From NCBI GenBank assembly GCA_028274465.1, contig CM051458.1, positions 27,912,692 through 27,976,691 of the forward strand: 64,000 nucleotides of DNA, written 5' to 3'. Below the pieces are notes generated by a model. The model had not been told where the DNA came from and made no database searches. It was given only the letters and a program-made list of their open reading frames with translations. Origin of the DNA: Plantago ovata (taxonomy: Eukaryota; Streptophyta; Magnoliopsida; Lamiales; Plantaginaceae). A program made the position numbers and the translations under genes. Below, in pieces: positions 45,449-57,057 of this stretch (the stretch's first letter is position 1; every line of letters begins with the position of its first letter).

Positions 45449-47099
45449 TGTTAGGAAACTTGTAATTTTGATGAGCAATTAACCATGCTAAATTAAGGAA
45501 AGTCCAGTAACTAGTACTCTTAAGGTCCATAGAAATTTAGAATTTGAAGGACATTGTAAAAGAGGAACGTTTGCTGAAGACTTAGATTAGGTGTTAGTTA
45601 AGATGGTTTTTACCGCGTATGATGTATTTTATTTTCTGAAAAGAAAATAACTTATTGATGCTTTAGCTTATGATGTATCTTATTTTCTGAAAAGAAAATA
45701 ACCTATTGAAGCATTTGCTGACGATGTACTTTGTTTTTACAAACAAACTATTAAAGCATTTAGAAACCGTTCAGAATCTTGAAGATTATTGAAGATCTGA
45801 AGACTTGAAGAATTCGAAGATCTGAAGACTTGAAGATTGCTGAAAACTGGTATCTACAAAGGCACGTGTTGCTCAGAAAGTGGAAACTTCAGCAACAACA
45901 TTGCATAGGTGAAAATCTGAAAGACAGAGTACGTTGTGCTTGCTGAAACTGAGACTAACCAATTGCTGATGGAACATATGTGACCTCTTGCTGAAAGTAC
46001 TTGAATTTGCGCTCCAATGTTACTGTTTGAATTCTATTCAAATATGCATTAAATGCAAAGCTTGCACGCGAAGGACATGAAGACTAGAAGACAAACAAGG
46101 ACGCTGCTGAAAGTACAAAAGCAAGATAGTGACATCTTAAGGATCTAAAGCCTTGGAATTTAAAATTCAAACGGCTCCTTATTTTCACTATAAATAGAGG
46201 TCATCCGGCGAAGAGTTGAAGTGTGTCAACAACGTGATCAAACTCTCACTTGTGCTTAAACTCACAAACCTTCAAACTCTCTATACTGCCATTGATCCGT
46301 TTCAAGACTTAAAGCTTGAAAAAGTTACTTGTGAAGAAGTAGAACAAACTCGGCAAAGAAATTAGTGAAGTGTTCTTTCTATCGAACAAGAACAAGTCTT
46401 GACACCAGAAACAATCAAACTTGTTTACTGCAAAGTATTCACAGTTGTGTTTCTTAGATTACTTGTTGTAACTGAATAAGTTATAATTAAGTTATCTCAC
46501 CCCAAAACTCTCTAACTGAAAATACACCCTTTCAGGCGTGATATTCAGGGGGAACTTAATCGAGCATAGTTTTGCTGATTAAAAGTACCAAGTTTGGTGG
46601 AGAACAAGGTTACGTTCTCTAGATTAGGTTGGAGACAAAGCAAGTGTGCTTTGGTTTCTGTTGAATCGCTCTAGATAGGAGATTGTAAGGAACCTCAATC
46701 ATATCTTAGTGGATTCAGTCCTAGAAAGGACAAAGTGGATTAGTTGAGAGATTACGCCACTCTCAGATACCACTATAAAAGTGTTTGTGTGATTTACTTA
46801 CTGTACTTAGTTTTCAGCAAATCATATCTGTCTGTACACAGTCACTCACATCACTTGCTGAAACCTTTACTTACTGAAAAAGCACTTATTGTATCAAAGA
46901 CTTCCGCTCTCTGATTTTAAGTATCAGCAAACCTAGCTACTGAAAACTAACTTACGCTTGCTGAGAAAGTTAAGTACCAGCAAACTCATTACTGAAAAGT
47001 AGTAAGCACTTGCTGAGAAAGTTTTAAACAACGAAAGTTTGAAAAGACTATTCACCCCCCCCCCCTCTAGTCTTTTCTTGTTGTTTAAAGGGACCAACA
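45449..47099 (+). repeat. Copia 3' LTR (1651 bp)
   Basis: TGTTAGGAAACTTG to GGGACCAACA, uninterrupted, followed by the GATAG duplication. TATA box CACTATAAATAGAGG near 46187-46201. It ends in the C-run hairpin (47023-47089). Confidence 0.93.
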
Positions 47100-47104
47100 G
47101 ATAG

Positions 47105-47856
47105 ATTTAGCTACTCATATTGCAATCAACAAGAATCAAAGCAAGATTGAATCAAAACATTTTGAATGAAGTAAATAAAAGCAGAAAAATCGTGAGATAC
47201 AACTTACCAACGAAGGTTGTCAATCTCCGATGAATTGCTAACTCACAAGCAAGAATCGAAAATCAAAGATGTCCAATCTCTATGCTAAAGCTTCCAAATC
47301 AATAAGAAAAAGAGTCTTCTATGCTAATAATTCCTAGAACAGGCTCTGGAGAATTTGTCTCTCAAAATAATGTGAAAAGGTCTGAAAAACGTAGAAAAAT
47401 AGGCAAACTATATATAATGTTCGGAAACCTCCCAGGCGAACCGCCCCATGTGTCGGGCGATTCGCCTGGTGTGGGGCGAATCGCCCCACGTCCCAGGCGG
47501 TTCGCCTGAGACGTCCAGATCGGCTTCAGTGAGATTTTAGTCTTCTTTTCCTTTTCGGACTCGGATTTTGCCTTCTAGTGACCTTTAAGCCTTGAAACTC
47601 GTCCCCTAGGCCTCAAATCTCATCCGGAACCTTCTAGATACACCACGAATGTCCTCGAAACACCAAAACTTCGTCCTCTTCATCAATATTGCCCATAAAC
47701 ATACGTTTTTTTACCTAAAACCTGAAAAATGCAAAGAAAAGGGAAACTTGACACTATTCTAATAAAATGCACTAAAAATATAAGCTAAATTAACCTAGAG
47801 GATAGCTAAATTGGTGAAAAAGACTCGAATGAAAGTGTAAAACACACGTTCATCAG
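47105..47856 (-). repeat. 5' LTR of element A, second part
   Basis: Continues 8003-8459 and ends AACACACGTTCATCA. Four GC hairpins at 47431-47510 lie next to CTATATATAATG. The five bases GTGTC (47857-47861) should be A's target duplication; its partner is outside the window. Confidence 0.88.
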
Positions 47857-48177
47857 TGTCACCTTGACGTAAGGTCCTCCTCGAGCTCTAAAGATGCTCC
47901 TCGAGCCCAATAGCTTCATTGTCCTTGTAGTGAGCTTATCTTGAGGGTTGACCTCTTAGTGATGGTCGGACCCTATGTTGGCCGAAACACACCTTAGTGA
48001 CATACTTGGGTGTGGTCGCGCCCCTTGAGGGATGGCCCTTGATGCTTCGTCGCGCTCTTAGACCGCTCCAGTTCGTACATGCGGACTGGACATATTTCAA
48101 CACCAACAGAAGCTGTCATCATCACACAATTTATGCAAGACACATTCTATTTGCCCCGTTCAATGGCACACGTGGGA
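47857..48177. other. Non-element sequence right of the nest
   Basis: GC-richer than what follows, with words such as CTCCTCGAGC repeated. No coding region or element is recognised. Confidence 0.4.
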
Positions 48178-48850
48178 AAGTGTGTTTGTAAATTTTATTT
48201 TATGCAAATCATATTAGACTTTAAATTAAAAATCTATTCCATTACATTTGTTCGCCAGGCGATCCGACTCATTATAATTGACAGGGTCCGTTACGTAGAT
48301 GTAATGGTACCTGTCGATGATAATGAGTCGCAACGCAGGACCACCAAAGATAATGGAAATATATACAATATGAGATAAACAACATTTTGAGAGAAATTAT
48401 ATATTGGACGTGTGTTCTGCAAAATGATGGAAAGGGTTTAAGGATATAGTTGTGCTCAGTAAATTCAAACCTTATTAACTATGTTTGATGTACACCATTA
48501 CACTTACAATTATTGTTTACATGATAATCAAAGTACAAGCACACTACCCCAAGCGACACCGCCTGCTCTTGATGTAAGTGCAGACGGTGCTGGTTGGGGA
48601 AGTGTGTTTGTACTTTTATTACGTGCAAACCTTATTAAATTGCAATTGATATTGTTTCCATTCCATCATAATTTGTGGCCCGACAATCCGAATCACTATA
48701 CATGACAGGGACCTCTACTAGAATGTAATGGTACCTTCACGGATAGTGAGTCGAAACGCAGAGTCACAAAAAACGATGGAAAGGATTTAAGGATGTAGTT
48801 GTGCTCTGTAGATTCAAACCTTATTAACTATGTATTATGTACACCATTTG
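48178..48850 (+). repeat. Diverged tandem duplication, about 350-420 bp
   Basis: Blocks starting AAGTGTGTTTGTA at 48178 and 48600 share an ordered set of matching words: TTTTATT..TGCAAA, GACAGGG, ATGTAATGGTACC, GAGTCG.AACGCAG, GATGGAAAGG, TTTAAGGAT.TAGTTGTGCTC and CAAACCTTATTAACTATGT. The first copy carries about 70 extra bases. Origin unknown. Confidence 0.65.
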
Positions 48851-48987
48851 AGAAGGTCCGCCTATTATTACGTTGAATGTGAATTAGTTAACGTTAAATA
48901 GGCAGAGCTCCTCCAATGGTGGCCATAAAAAGGACTAAGTATGCTATAACATTTGCTATGAGTATACAGCTACAGAACTGTGAAATT

Positions 48988-49121
48988 TAATGAATGAATT
49001 TTGTGTTTTCTGGCTTCACAAGTCTTGACTTTAGACTTATGAAGCAGAAGTGTTTTCTGGCTTCACAAGTCTTGACTTTAGACTTATGAAGCAGAAAACA
49101 CCAAAATCATTAATGAATTTT
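48988..49121. repeat. Foldback with 47-bp tandem repeat inside
   Basis: A 47-bp unit starting TGTTTTCTGGCTTCAC at 49004 repeats at 49051. The arms TGTTTTCTGGCTTCACAAG and CTTATGAAGCAGAAAACA are imperfect inverted repeats, extended outward by AATGAATTTTGTG and CACCAAAATCATTAATG. It resembles a small miniature inverted-repeat element. Confidence 0.5.
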
Positions 49122-51145
49122 GCACCGTCCTACATTATATAAAATTTGAAGTAATATGATATGGCTAAATATGATGTTATATTTTATATCTACTGTTTGT
49201 GTGCAGTCAAATATAACATTTTTAAATTAGACAATCATAACAGATTAGTAGTGCCAAATCATTAGTTTATAAAATATAATTATTTTAAAATATTTTATAT
49301 TTAGTGGTTTGTGTTCAGTCAAACACAATTTAGACTGAGATTAAGTATATATTGATTAATCATAAAGCTATGGATTTTAATAAAAACATGAAAGATCGAG
49401 AGTCAAATTCAATACGAACCTGATTTGCCACGGCATAATCATCATCACTTTTATTTTCTTCTATGACTCCCATTGCTTTAACTTTTCATTTCCAAACACC
49501 TCGCAATAAAAAATACAAATCATAAATCAGAATGATAATATAAATATGCAAGAAAATAATTTACAGATATGAGAAAAATGATAATCGAAAAATACAAGTT
49601 GACGAACACTAACCAATTTACAAATAGACAAAACAGGTTATGTATGCTCAATATTTCATTCTCATTTTACTATAAATTTATTAACCGAGACTAAGAATAC
49701 ATTTATAATGAAATTTACTAATGAAATTTATGTCATTGTAGTCGGACACAATTTATTTTACGGTACTCTATACTACGCCTCTTCATAAGTCTTCTAACTA
49801 TGCATATCAACAAAATAAATTGGTCAACAACTTTAAAGATTATAGTAGGATGTAGCACTCACCAGATCAGTGTTTGAACTTGTTGTAAGTTCATGGAAAA
49901 AATGAAATCCCGCTTCAACATTAAGCCACGAAATACCTCATTACAATAAACGCATAGGGATTAATCAAATTTGAGAACTTATATATGGATTCATAATCGA
50001 ATAAATTATCAGATTGCGTAACTCACCGTTAGAGATTTTCGACGAGACTTGAGATGAATGGATGGCAAAAAACGGAGGCGTGAAATTCACAAATAAAAGT
50101 TGAGATTTAGTTAATAAATATGGGAGATATATGAAAAAATAAATAGAAGTGTAGTGATATACTTACCAACATAGATTCGAGAGTAGATCGATTCACCCGA
50201 TAGCATTGTCATCGTCGATTCTTCACAAAATGGTCGACTTGATTTTGGATTTTTCATGTATGATGGAAAGAGATATCTCAATCTATATTGGAATGAATTG
50301 GGTTGATAAATTGATCGGAGAGATTAGAATGGAGAAGCCGGCGCCGATTCGGATGAGAAAAAGGAATCGGATGAGAAAGATGAAAAACGGAGACTTGGGA
50401 ATGTCGGAGGAGATCGGAAGAAGAAGAGCAGATTGATGTCGGCTCAAATCGGGTAAAATTTCCGAAAGAAGAAAACGGAGAAGGAGGAATATATGTTGTG
50501 TCGGCTCAAATGGGGAAAGCTCCCTAGGGTTAAAGCCCTTTTATAGATAGATAATTCGCCGGTTACACTTAGTTCGCGAGTGTCAATCCTCCTTAATTCG
50601 CGAGAGGTCAAAAAATGGCTTTTTGTGTGTAATTTATTCATTTACTAGCTATAATGTATTGTATGTTTTACTTGGATATCTATAGGTTATTATAATTGTT
50701 ATAAAATTGGAATTACTCGATATATTGTTATTATAATATCATTTTGTAAACAATTTATATTATTACGTCATGCAGAAGATTGACCGGTCATGCAGAAGAT
50801 CGACCGGTAACGAAACCTGGATCGTCTGTAATACTGTCACCGAATAATGGTCTGTCGGGTGAACTTGATAATCGCGTTTTTTAACATTTGTAACATCTAT
50901 GTTTTTGGTAGTTGACTTTTATTTTATATTTTATAATATTATTGAGTTTATTAATTTTTGTTATACTCTTACAATCGAATCACCTTTCTATTTATGGAAA
51001 TCTTATAAGTTAGAAGAATATTGTACCGTGGCATTGATACATCTATGTGCGTTTTAAAAATATCATTCATTTGATAACTTATTTATCCTCTTATATTGAA
51101 TAATTTCTTTTTATTAATTTATATAAGTTGAGAATTATATCATAT
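49122..51145. other. AT-rich DNA without a supported gene
   Basis: A short frame at 50206-50436 is open but has no recognisable domain and biased composition. Around 50470-50560 a leader-like stretch and a TTTTATAGATAG box occur in reverse. Nothing is assignable with confidence. If the Helitron end at 51173 is real, part of this could be Helitron body. Confidence 0.35.
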
Positions 51146-51173
51146 CGTGGCGATGCCACGGGTATGTACTAGT
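51146..51173 (+). mobile_element. Helitron-like 3' terminus
   Basis: Hairpin CGTGGC-GAT-GCCACG (51146-51160), eight bases, then CTAG followed by T (51169-51173). A short hairpin close to CTRR at an A/T target is the Helitron 3' signature. The 5' TC end was not located. Confidence 0.4.
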
Positions 51174-51640
51174 GTATATATATGGTTAAGTACTGCGGTA
51201 GCCAATTCCCTCTTTTTTTCTTTATCTCTCGATGTTTTCTCTCTAAAAAAACCCAACGTAATCTTGTAAAACATGATTGTTTTATTAAATAAATATATGA
51301 AATAATGGAGTGAACATATAATCTTCCATAATGACTTTAACTGTAATAAAAAAATAACTAATTGAGTAATTAAATTTAATATAAATGGTGTGCAATAAAT
51401 GTATAGAGTTTTTGTAGTTATGCAATTAGATTGTGAATTGAACTCTATTAGACATACGAAAATATTCTTTCGATGAGTTAAGAAACCATCAATACATCTC
51501 TAAACCTTTGAAAACATTCAACGTCAAATCTGCAATACATTTTTTTCGCATGTTAATTGGTATTTTTCATCAGTTGAATATATTGTCAAGTGCTTCATAT
51601 AAACATTCTAGTTTTAGTTTTTTTATTATATGATTTAAGA

Positions 51641-51740
51641 NNNNNNNNNNNNNNNNNNNNNNNNNNNNNNNNNNNNNNNNNNNNNNNNNNNNNNNNNNNN
51701 NNNNNNNNNNNNNNNNNNNNNNNNNNNNNNNNNNNNNNNN
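51641..51740. other. Assembly gap (100 N)
   Basis: One hundred consecutive N. Flanks are AT-rich and not assigned to an element. Confidence 0.99.
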
Positions 51741-52110
51741 AACACTCTCCAAAATATCCATATGTTCATTATGAATAACCAAGTTCATTCGTAGCAGTGA
51801 GACCTACTACATCCTCGAAGGATCTAATGCAACATATGCTAGCTTCAATCGCATCATTGATATCCCGTATCTCAATAACCTTCAGCTAGTGGCTTATTTT
51901 AGGACTTAATTATTGATACACAAGCTCCCACTAACTTGGTGACTACCTTAAGTCCTTGGGAACATTTTATCGAATAATTCAAACAATCAAATAATATATT
52001 CATAAAAATGTAATGCCAATTGTATTTAATAATGTATAAATAAATGAACATAAATAAATAACAATAACTGAATGTGATCAAGTACATATCGTCCGTATCG
52101 TAGGTTGTCT
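51741..52110. other. Unassigned sequence between gap and truncated gypsy element
   Basis: No domain or terminal repeat is recognised. It joins the gag fragment at about 52111-52125, where similarity to gag stops. Confidence 0.4.
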
Positions 52111-52560
52111 CTAGGACATATATACTTTCACATACTTGTCCACAAATTCCTTCACAAAATTCTCCCATGTGCGAGGTTTTCCTTCTCTCCTCCATCGTGC
52201 ATCAACGGTGACCCACCAACGTCGTGCTGATCCATCGAGCTGAAACACTGCAAGTTCCACCCTTTGTGCATCATTGAAGTGCAAGATACTGAACAAATCC
52301 TCGATGCCCTCAGTCCAAAGTTCAACTTTCCTTGAATGGGGTGATCCTTCAAACCTTTTCGGGTGAAAACGAGTGAACCTCTCAGCTGCCGACAACGTCT
52401 GAGTTTCTTGATGTGGCATAGCTGATGGCGCGATTGCACTTGCTACTTGGCGGGAGGCATTTGGAGCTGCAATCATCTGCTTCATCGAGTCTTGTGCATT
52501 AGCATCATTGGCGGCGTGGTTGCTGCTGCTGGTAGCGCGAGTGTTGTTCCTTGGAGCCAT
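52111..52560 (-). pseudogene. gag: Ty3/gypsy gag fragment
   Basis: MAPRNNTRATSSSN, an alanine/asparagine-rich N-terminus, then the Retrotrans_gag core: RFTRFHPKRFEGSPHS, VELWTEGIEDLFSILHF, FQLDGSARRWWVTV and TWENFVKEFVDKYV. Similarity ends at KYV, where foreign sequence and a stop follow. A normal gag core continues for over 100 residues plus a zinc knuckle, so this is a 5' stub. Confidence 0.82.
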
Positions 52561-53415
52561 CCTATCGCAATTAGACTAAGGTCAATAACGTAATTAACGT
52601 TCTCGAGTGTGACCAACTTAAGGCGTAAACGTGAACTAAGGCACTAACTTAAGTCAATCTACCGTGAACGAGCATGAGACGTGCAGGAGTAAACAAAATT
52701 ACCAAGGTCAAATTCTAACTAGGGGTTCAATAGGATGATAGCAACTAATCAATAAATAAGTCCTCTCGAGTCTGTCTAACCTAGCATGCAAGGCATACAT
52801 AAATTGAAAAGCAATGATAAAGCATAAGTAGCAAATTCATATGTGGCAGAAAAGATTCTTAAACATTAAGCATGCAATAAAAGCGTCCTCTCATAAAGTG
52901 ATCAGCCATTTGACCTCGGTTAACACGAATCACTTAAACAGTCGGCCGTCTGCCAGTGATTTATGTCGACTTTGGTTAAACAATAGATTACAGTATGACA
53001 TAACCAAGCAAGAACATATGGGAACTCTGATAAGTAAAACAATGCATAAATAAGTGTTTAAACCTTAAAGCATGTAACTAATGACATTAGAGTAATTTGA
53101 CATACTTTTAAGCAACTACTCATGCAATTAATAAAAACAATATAATCGCCTTAAAAAAATGAACAAAGTAAAAATAGTAAGCTCGTTAACTTAGTAGAAG
53201 TTAAACAGAATGAAGAGTAAGGCTGTTTCGGAAGACGGAAGGCAGATTAGTAGGACAGTTAACAGACGAACGTGACGGTTCAGAGTTAATGCGGAAGACT
53301 AATCTATACAAGAGACAGAACAAAAACAACTCAACCTATATCCAGCGACTCGGACTCTCACACACACCCCATAGGCCAGAAGATCCTATCCTAGCAAGCT
53401 TGAGTTTGAACTCAA

Positions 53416-53427
53416 GCTCTGATACCA
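53416..53427 (-). other. Primer binding site (initiator tRNA-Met) of the truncated gypsy element
   Basis: The minus strand reads TGGTATCAGAGC, two bases from the LTR. Confidence 0.85.
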
Positions 53428-53429
53428 AC

Positions 53430-55881
53430 TGTAACGGTACCGATTTTTAAAATAAAATAATTCTTTCAAAAATAAAGTAATTTTGAAATTCAAAGGTAAC
53501 GGTCTTCAATAAATGATGAGAAATGGGTTTTGGCGCGAGCTTACAAATTTTAATGTAGAACAGAGATACGATAACTAAAATCAAAGTCAAATTTAAATGA
53601 ACAGACAGTGAAAACGAAAGAGTTTTTCTTCTTTTTTCTAGTAAATAAAATCCCACGAGCTCCCCAAACCCAACACTCAGTCGCTGGATGCCTAGACTTG
53701 ATCTTCTCCAACAAAATCTACAAGAAAAGAATTTTGAAAACAGAAAGAGTGTGAGATAAAGGATCTCAGTGAGGTTCTCAGTTAAAAAAAAAAGAACAGT
53801 AAACGGTTTTGAAAAACAAATATTTGTAGGAAGCAAAGCAGTAACAGAAACAGATTACATAACAGAGACAAACAGAAACAGATAAGGTGAAGTCCGTTGG
53901 TGCAGCCCGCCTTGTTACTCCTACTCCCAGAATGCCCTTATAACCAAATAAATCTGATAGTCCACCCTACCCAGGTCTACCTAGTTACAACCTAATCGAC
54001 AGGCCACACAGAAACAAACAGAAACAGACAGAAACAATAACAGATAAAGTGTTCGGATAACCGAGTTACATTCCTGCAGAAGAGTCAGTACAAACAGAAC
54101 AACACCGTACATAATGAAGTAAAATGGTCATGCATTGGGCATAATTACTTTTAAAGCAGTTGCATACAGAATACAATACAATATACATGCATAGCAAATT
54201 GCCTTCCAGGTTTTAAAAACAAACAAACTTTGGGGTGAACACTCACCTTAAACATTGCGAGCAACGGTCCATGAAAACACAGCGACTTAAGAGCTAACAA
54301 ACGGAACAGCTAAACAGAATGTGTCTAGTTACTAACTAGAAGTCGAAACGAAAGTTAAACGGATAAAAGTAAAAGGTCGAAGAAGTGGCAAAGGTGGGGT
54401 TCGAACTTGGGACCTCTAAGTAAGTCTAACAAGAACCTAACCAACTAGGCTAGCAATTCAAGTGATTTTTAAAGTCAAAGACCGTAAGTACTTAATTGTA
54501 CGGTTTTCAGAAATCAACTTCGAAAATTACTAAAACACCCTCAGTAGTAATTGCAAAACAGAACAAAACTTTTCAGTAATATCGTAACAGTCCTCAAAAG
54601 AAAATCCGATTTAACAGTTTAGTCCAGAGCACCAGAAATTACCATTTTACCCTCAAAACATAAATTACCAAAATGCCCTTCACAGATTAAATTACAAAAA
54701 TACAATCACGATTTTCAGAAATCAAAATAACTTAAACGCTTTTAGAATCAACATAACAGGAGTCCAAAAATCATTACAATAAATCCGATCAGTCCAGGTC
54801 AAAGAATGAAGTTACTATTTTGCCCCTCAGTTCAAAATTGCATAAAGGTTCTTTTAGGTTTCAGAAACCAAACAATAACCTCACAACTTTCAGTAATCAC
54901 ATAACAGCCCCTGAAGTCTCAAACTAACCCAATTTTAGTCCACTATCAATCAAATCAGGTCAAAGTCCCAAATGGGAGTTCATACAAGTCCAACGCATCA
55001 ACATTAATCGATTCAGTTTTATCCTATGTCCGAGTTCGAGTTCGATTTCAAGGCAGAGATGGAGCAGGGGTAGAACCATCATATACAAAAAGAAAGAAAA
55101 CGAAAAGGATTCAATAATTACCTTCGACCAGGAACAGATTAGTTCGAACAGAACTTAAATGGAACCGGAGCAAAACGGACAGAAACGGGCCGGTACGGAG
55201 CGGATTCGAGGCACAATGGGCCGAACGGAGAAAAACCGGCACTGGGATGGTCGAATCGACGCGTGACGGACGAGAACGGAACCGGGCAGTGAATCGCGAT
55301 CTTGACGGAGCGAAACGGCAGCGTGAACAACTCCGCTAGTGCTAGGGCGGTGCGTGACGGAGCGGTACAGAGCCGGTAGTGCACTCACGGACTGGACCGA
55401 GCAAAGAGGGGGTCCGGTTTGATGATGATGGTGGCGTTAAGGGGAAGCAGAGGCGGCGGGTGGTGGTGATGATTTACGAAGATGATGATGATTTGATGGT
55501 GATGATTGATGGAGAAATGGTGATGGAGATGGTGGCCGTACGGTGAGGGAGTAGTGGCTGCGTTTTGGAGAGAATGAGGGAAAGAAAAAGATGAAAATGA
55601 AATGGGTTTTAGGTTTAGGTTTAGGGTTTGATGGGATGAAGGCCCATCTGATGGGCTTGGGCCACAAGGTTGGGCCAGCAGTCCAATTCGAATTGGACTT
55701 TAAAAATCAGCTTGCTAGCTGATTCAAAATGGAACGGGGCGAATTAAATCCATGCGAACTACCAAATGACGAATTCGTTTGCGCAGAGAAAAAATTAAAT
55801 AATTACCGTTTAAAATAAATTACTTAGGTAATTAAATAATTAAGATTAATTAAATAAATAAATAAAAAACGGGGTGTTACA
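53430..55881 (-). repeat. 5' LTR of the truncated gypsy element (2452 bp)
   Basis: Plus-strand ends TGTAACGGTACC and GGGGTGTTACA form the inverted terminal repeat TGTAAC/GTTACA. Multiple CAGAAACAGA-type words occur around 53840-54060. Open frames at 55139-55388 and 55437-55667 are compositional and show no domain. Confidence 0.78.
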
Positions 55882-55923
55882 GTCTAATTGAGCTCAATTT
55901 CATTCTCGGGAGCGTTGACACTA

Positions 55924-56989
55924 TGTGGCAAAAATTTTAAAGTTATGGCAAGTTTTCAATTGCATTTGTTTTGGTAAGTTTTCAATCCTCTCATTTGGTA
56001 ATTTTAATTCTCCTTCCTTCTTTTTAATAAAAACGTCCCAGCCATAATTAAATTCATTTTTTAATTTAAATGTTTAATTAAAATGTTAATTATATTCTAG
56101 GCAAAACAAATTTTGTAATTAAAATTAAATCGTTTTTTTTAGTTTAAATGTTGCTGTAGCAAAGAAAAATGCTCAAATTAAAATTTATTGATTTAATAAA
56201 TTTGGGGTACGATTCTCTATTACAAATCCTCTGATTCTAGTCTTTAAGAGCGCGATCTTTGATCTTCAAGTTCTTCGCTTTAGGGCTTGATGACTTTAGA
56301 GCGTCACTTCGAGGGCTTCTTGGCTTGATCTCGACAAACGCGTTTGGTTCTTCTTGTAATCTGGCCTTTGATCTTCTTTAGAGGAAGATTGAACTCCAGG
56401 AAACGTTTATTCAAGGGCTTGCAGCTTGATCTTGAATCAAACGGTACTTCTTGACTGGATTGGGTGAAGAACACCAAGAACTCCGCCTTTAATTCTTTTG
56501 GCCTTCTTGAACTCCGTGGATGCCTTCTTGAACTCCTAGAATTCTCCTTGGACTTCTGGCACCCCCGAGGATCTTTGAAAAGCTATCATTTTTCCCACGC
56601 AACTCAAGGGTCGAATCTTGTGGTTTCGCTTTCTGGGATGCTCTGGCTTCTGGGATTGTGAATTGTGATTTTTTGGTGGAGAATGAGTTCCTTATATAGG
56701 TGAGGAAAAAGAGAAGGATTCTGATCGGTCGATACAGATTTGATCTTATCTGTATTTTTTCTAGCAATTAATTAATAACTGCATCAACTTTATGACATGG
56801 CACCATTTGATTGGCCAGATTTAATTCATCTTTTTCCACACAATTATTTCATTAGAAATAATATTAAATGGCTTTAAAATCTTCACAATTTCCACGTGGC
56901 ACAATTTGATAGGCCACAAATGAAGCGTATTAAAATCATTTAATTTGATGATTTTAATAATTTACTAAACACATTTTGCGTGTCTACAA
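55924..56989 (-). repeat. Probable reverse-oriented LTR or LTR remnant
   Basis: On the minus strand it starts TGTAGACACGCAAAATG and could end TTTTTGCCACA. A CACCTATATAAGG box lies mid-way (near 56690-56703) and is followed by a leader-like stretch. No matching target duplication and no clear primer site were seen, so solo LTR, fragment or another repeat remain possible. Confidence 0.4.
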
Positions 56990-56997
56990 ATTGCCCC

Positions 56998-57057
56998 GTC
57001 GTAACTTGTTCACAAATAACGTCGTATTGACATATTGCAAAATGAACGAGTTACGAC
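56998..57057. repeat. 15-bp inverted repeat
   Basis: GTCGTAACTTGTTCA (56998-57012) and TGAACGAGTTACGAC (57043-57057) pair with one mismatch across a 30-nt loop. Meaning unknown. The sequence 57058-57750 has no supported gene. Confidence 0.5.

Larger units (their letters stand above)
8460..47099 (+). mobile_element. Sirevirus-like Ty1/copia retrotransposon, nested host of B, C and D
   Basis: Runs from TGTTAGGAAACTTG to GGGACCAACA and is flanked by GATAG at 8455-8459 and 47100-47104. Removing the three inserts and their 5-bp duplications leaves about 15.65 kb, long even for Sireviruses. Order: 5' LTR, initiator-Met primer site, gag with CCHC knuckle, protease, integrase, RT-RNase H, hairpin array, env-like region, AAAAAGGGGGAAATT polypurine tract, 3' LTR. 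Both LTRs are exactly 1651 bp once the B insert is removed. I count about 28 differences between them by eye (near 1.7 percent). Copia gene order (integrase before RT) plus the downstream env-like region supports the Sirevirus lineage. It is non-functional as it stands, with several frameshifts and stops. Confidence 0.9.
52111..55881 (-). mobile_element. Truncated Ty3/gypsy element: 5' LTR, primer site, gag start
   Basis: On the minus strand: 5' LTR 55881-53430, primer site 53427-53416, a leader with no ORF (53415-52561), then the first 149 codons of gag ending near 52111. Everything downstream (protease, RT, integrase, 3' LTR) is missing. Gag type, initiator-Met primer and an LTR starting TGTAACACCCCG fit chromovirus-type (Tekay/Del-like) elements. 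Confidence 0.75.

Noticed and set aside
50206..50436. 76-codon frame
   Set aside because: Composition-biased (Met/Arg/Lys), with no domain and no homologous context.
54385..54465. tRNA-like stretch with a GGTTCGAAC word in the gypsy LTR
   Set aside because: No cloverleaf with proper arms could be drawn. It is a B-box-like word inside an LTR.
55139..55667. Minus-strand frames rich in Pro, Ser and Arg
   Set aside because: They lie inside the 2452-bp LTR and look like compositional open frames.
55882..56989. Solo LTR with target duplication
   Set aside because: No 5-bp flanking match was found with the ends I can propose, so it is listed only as a probable LTR-like block.
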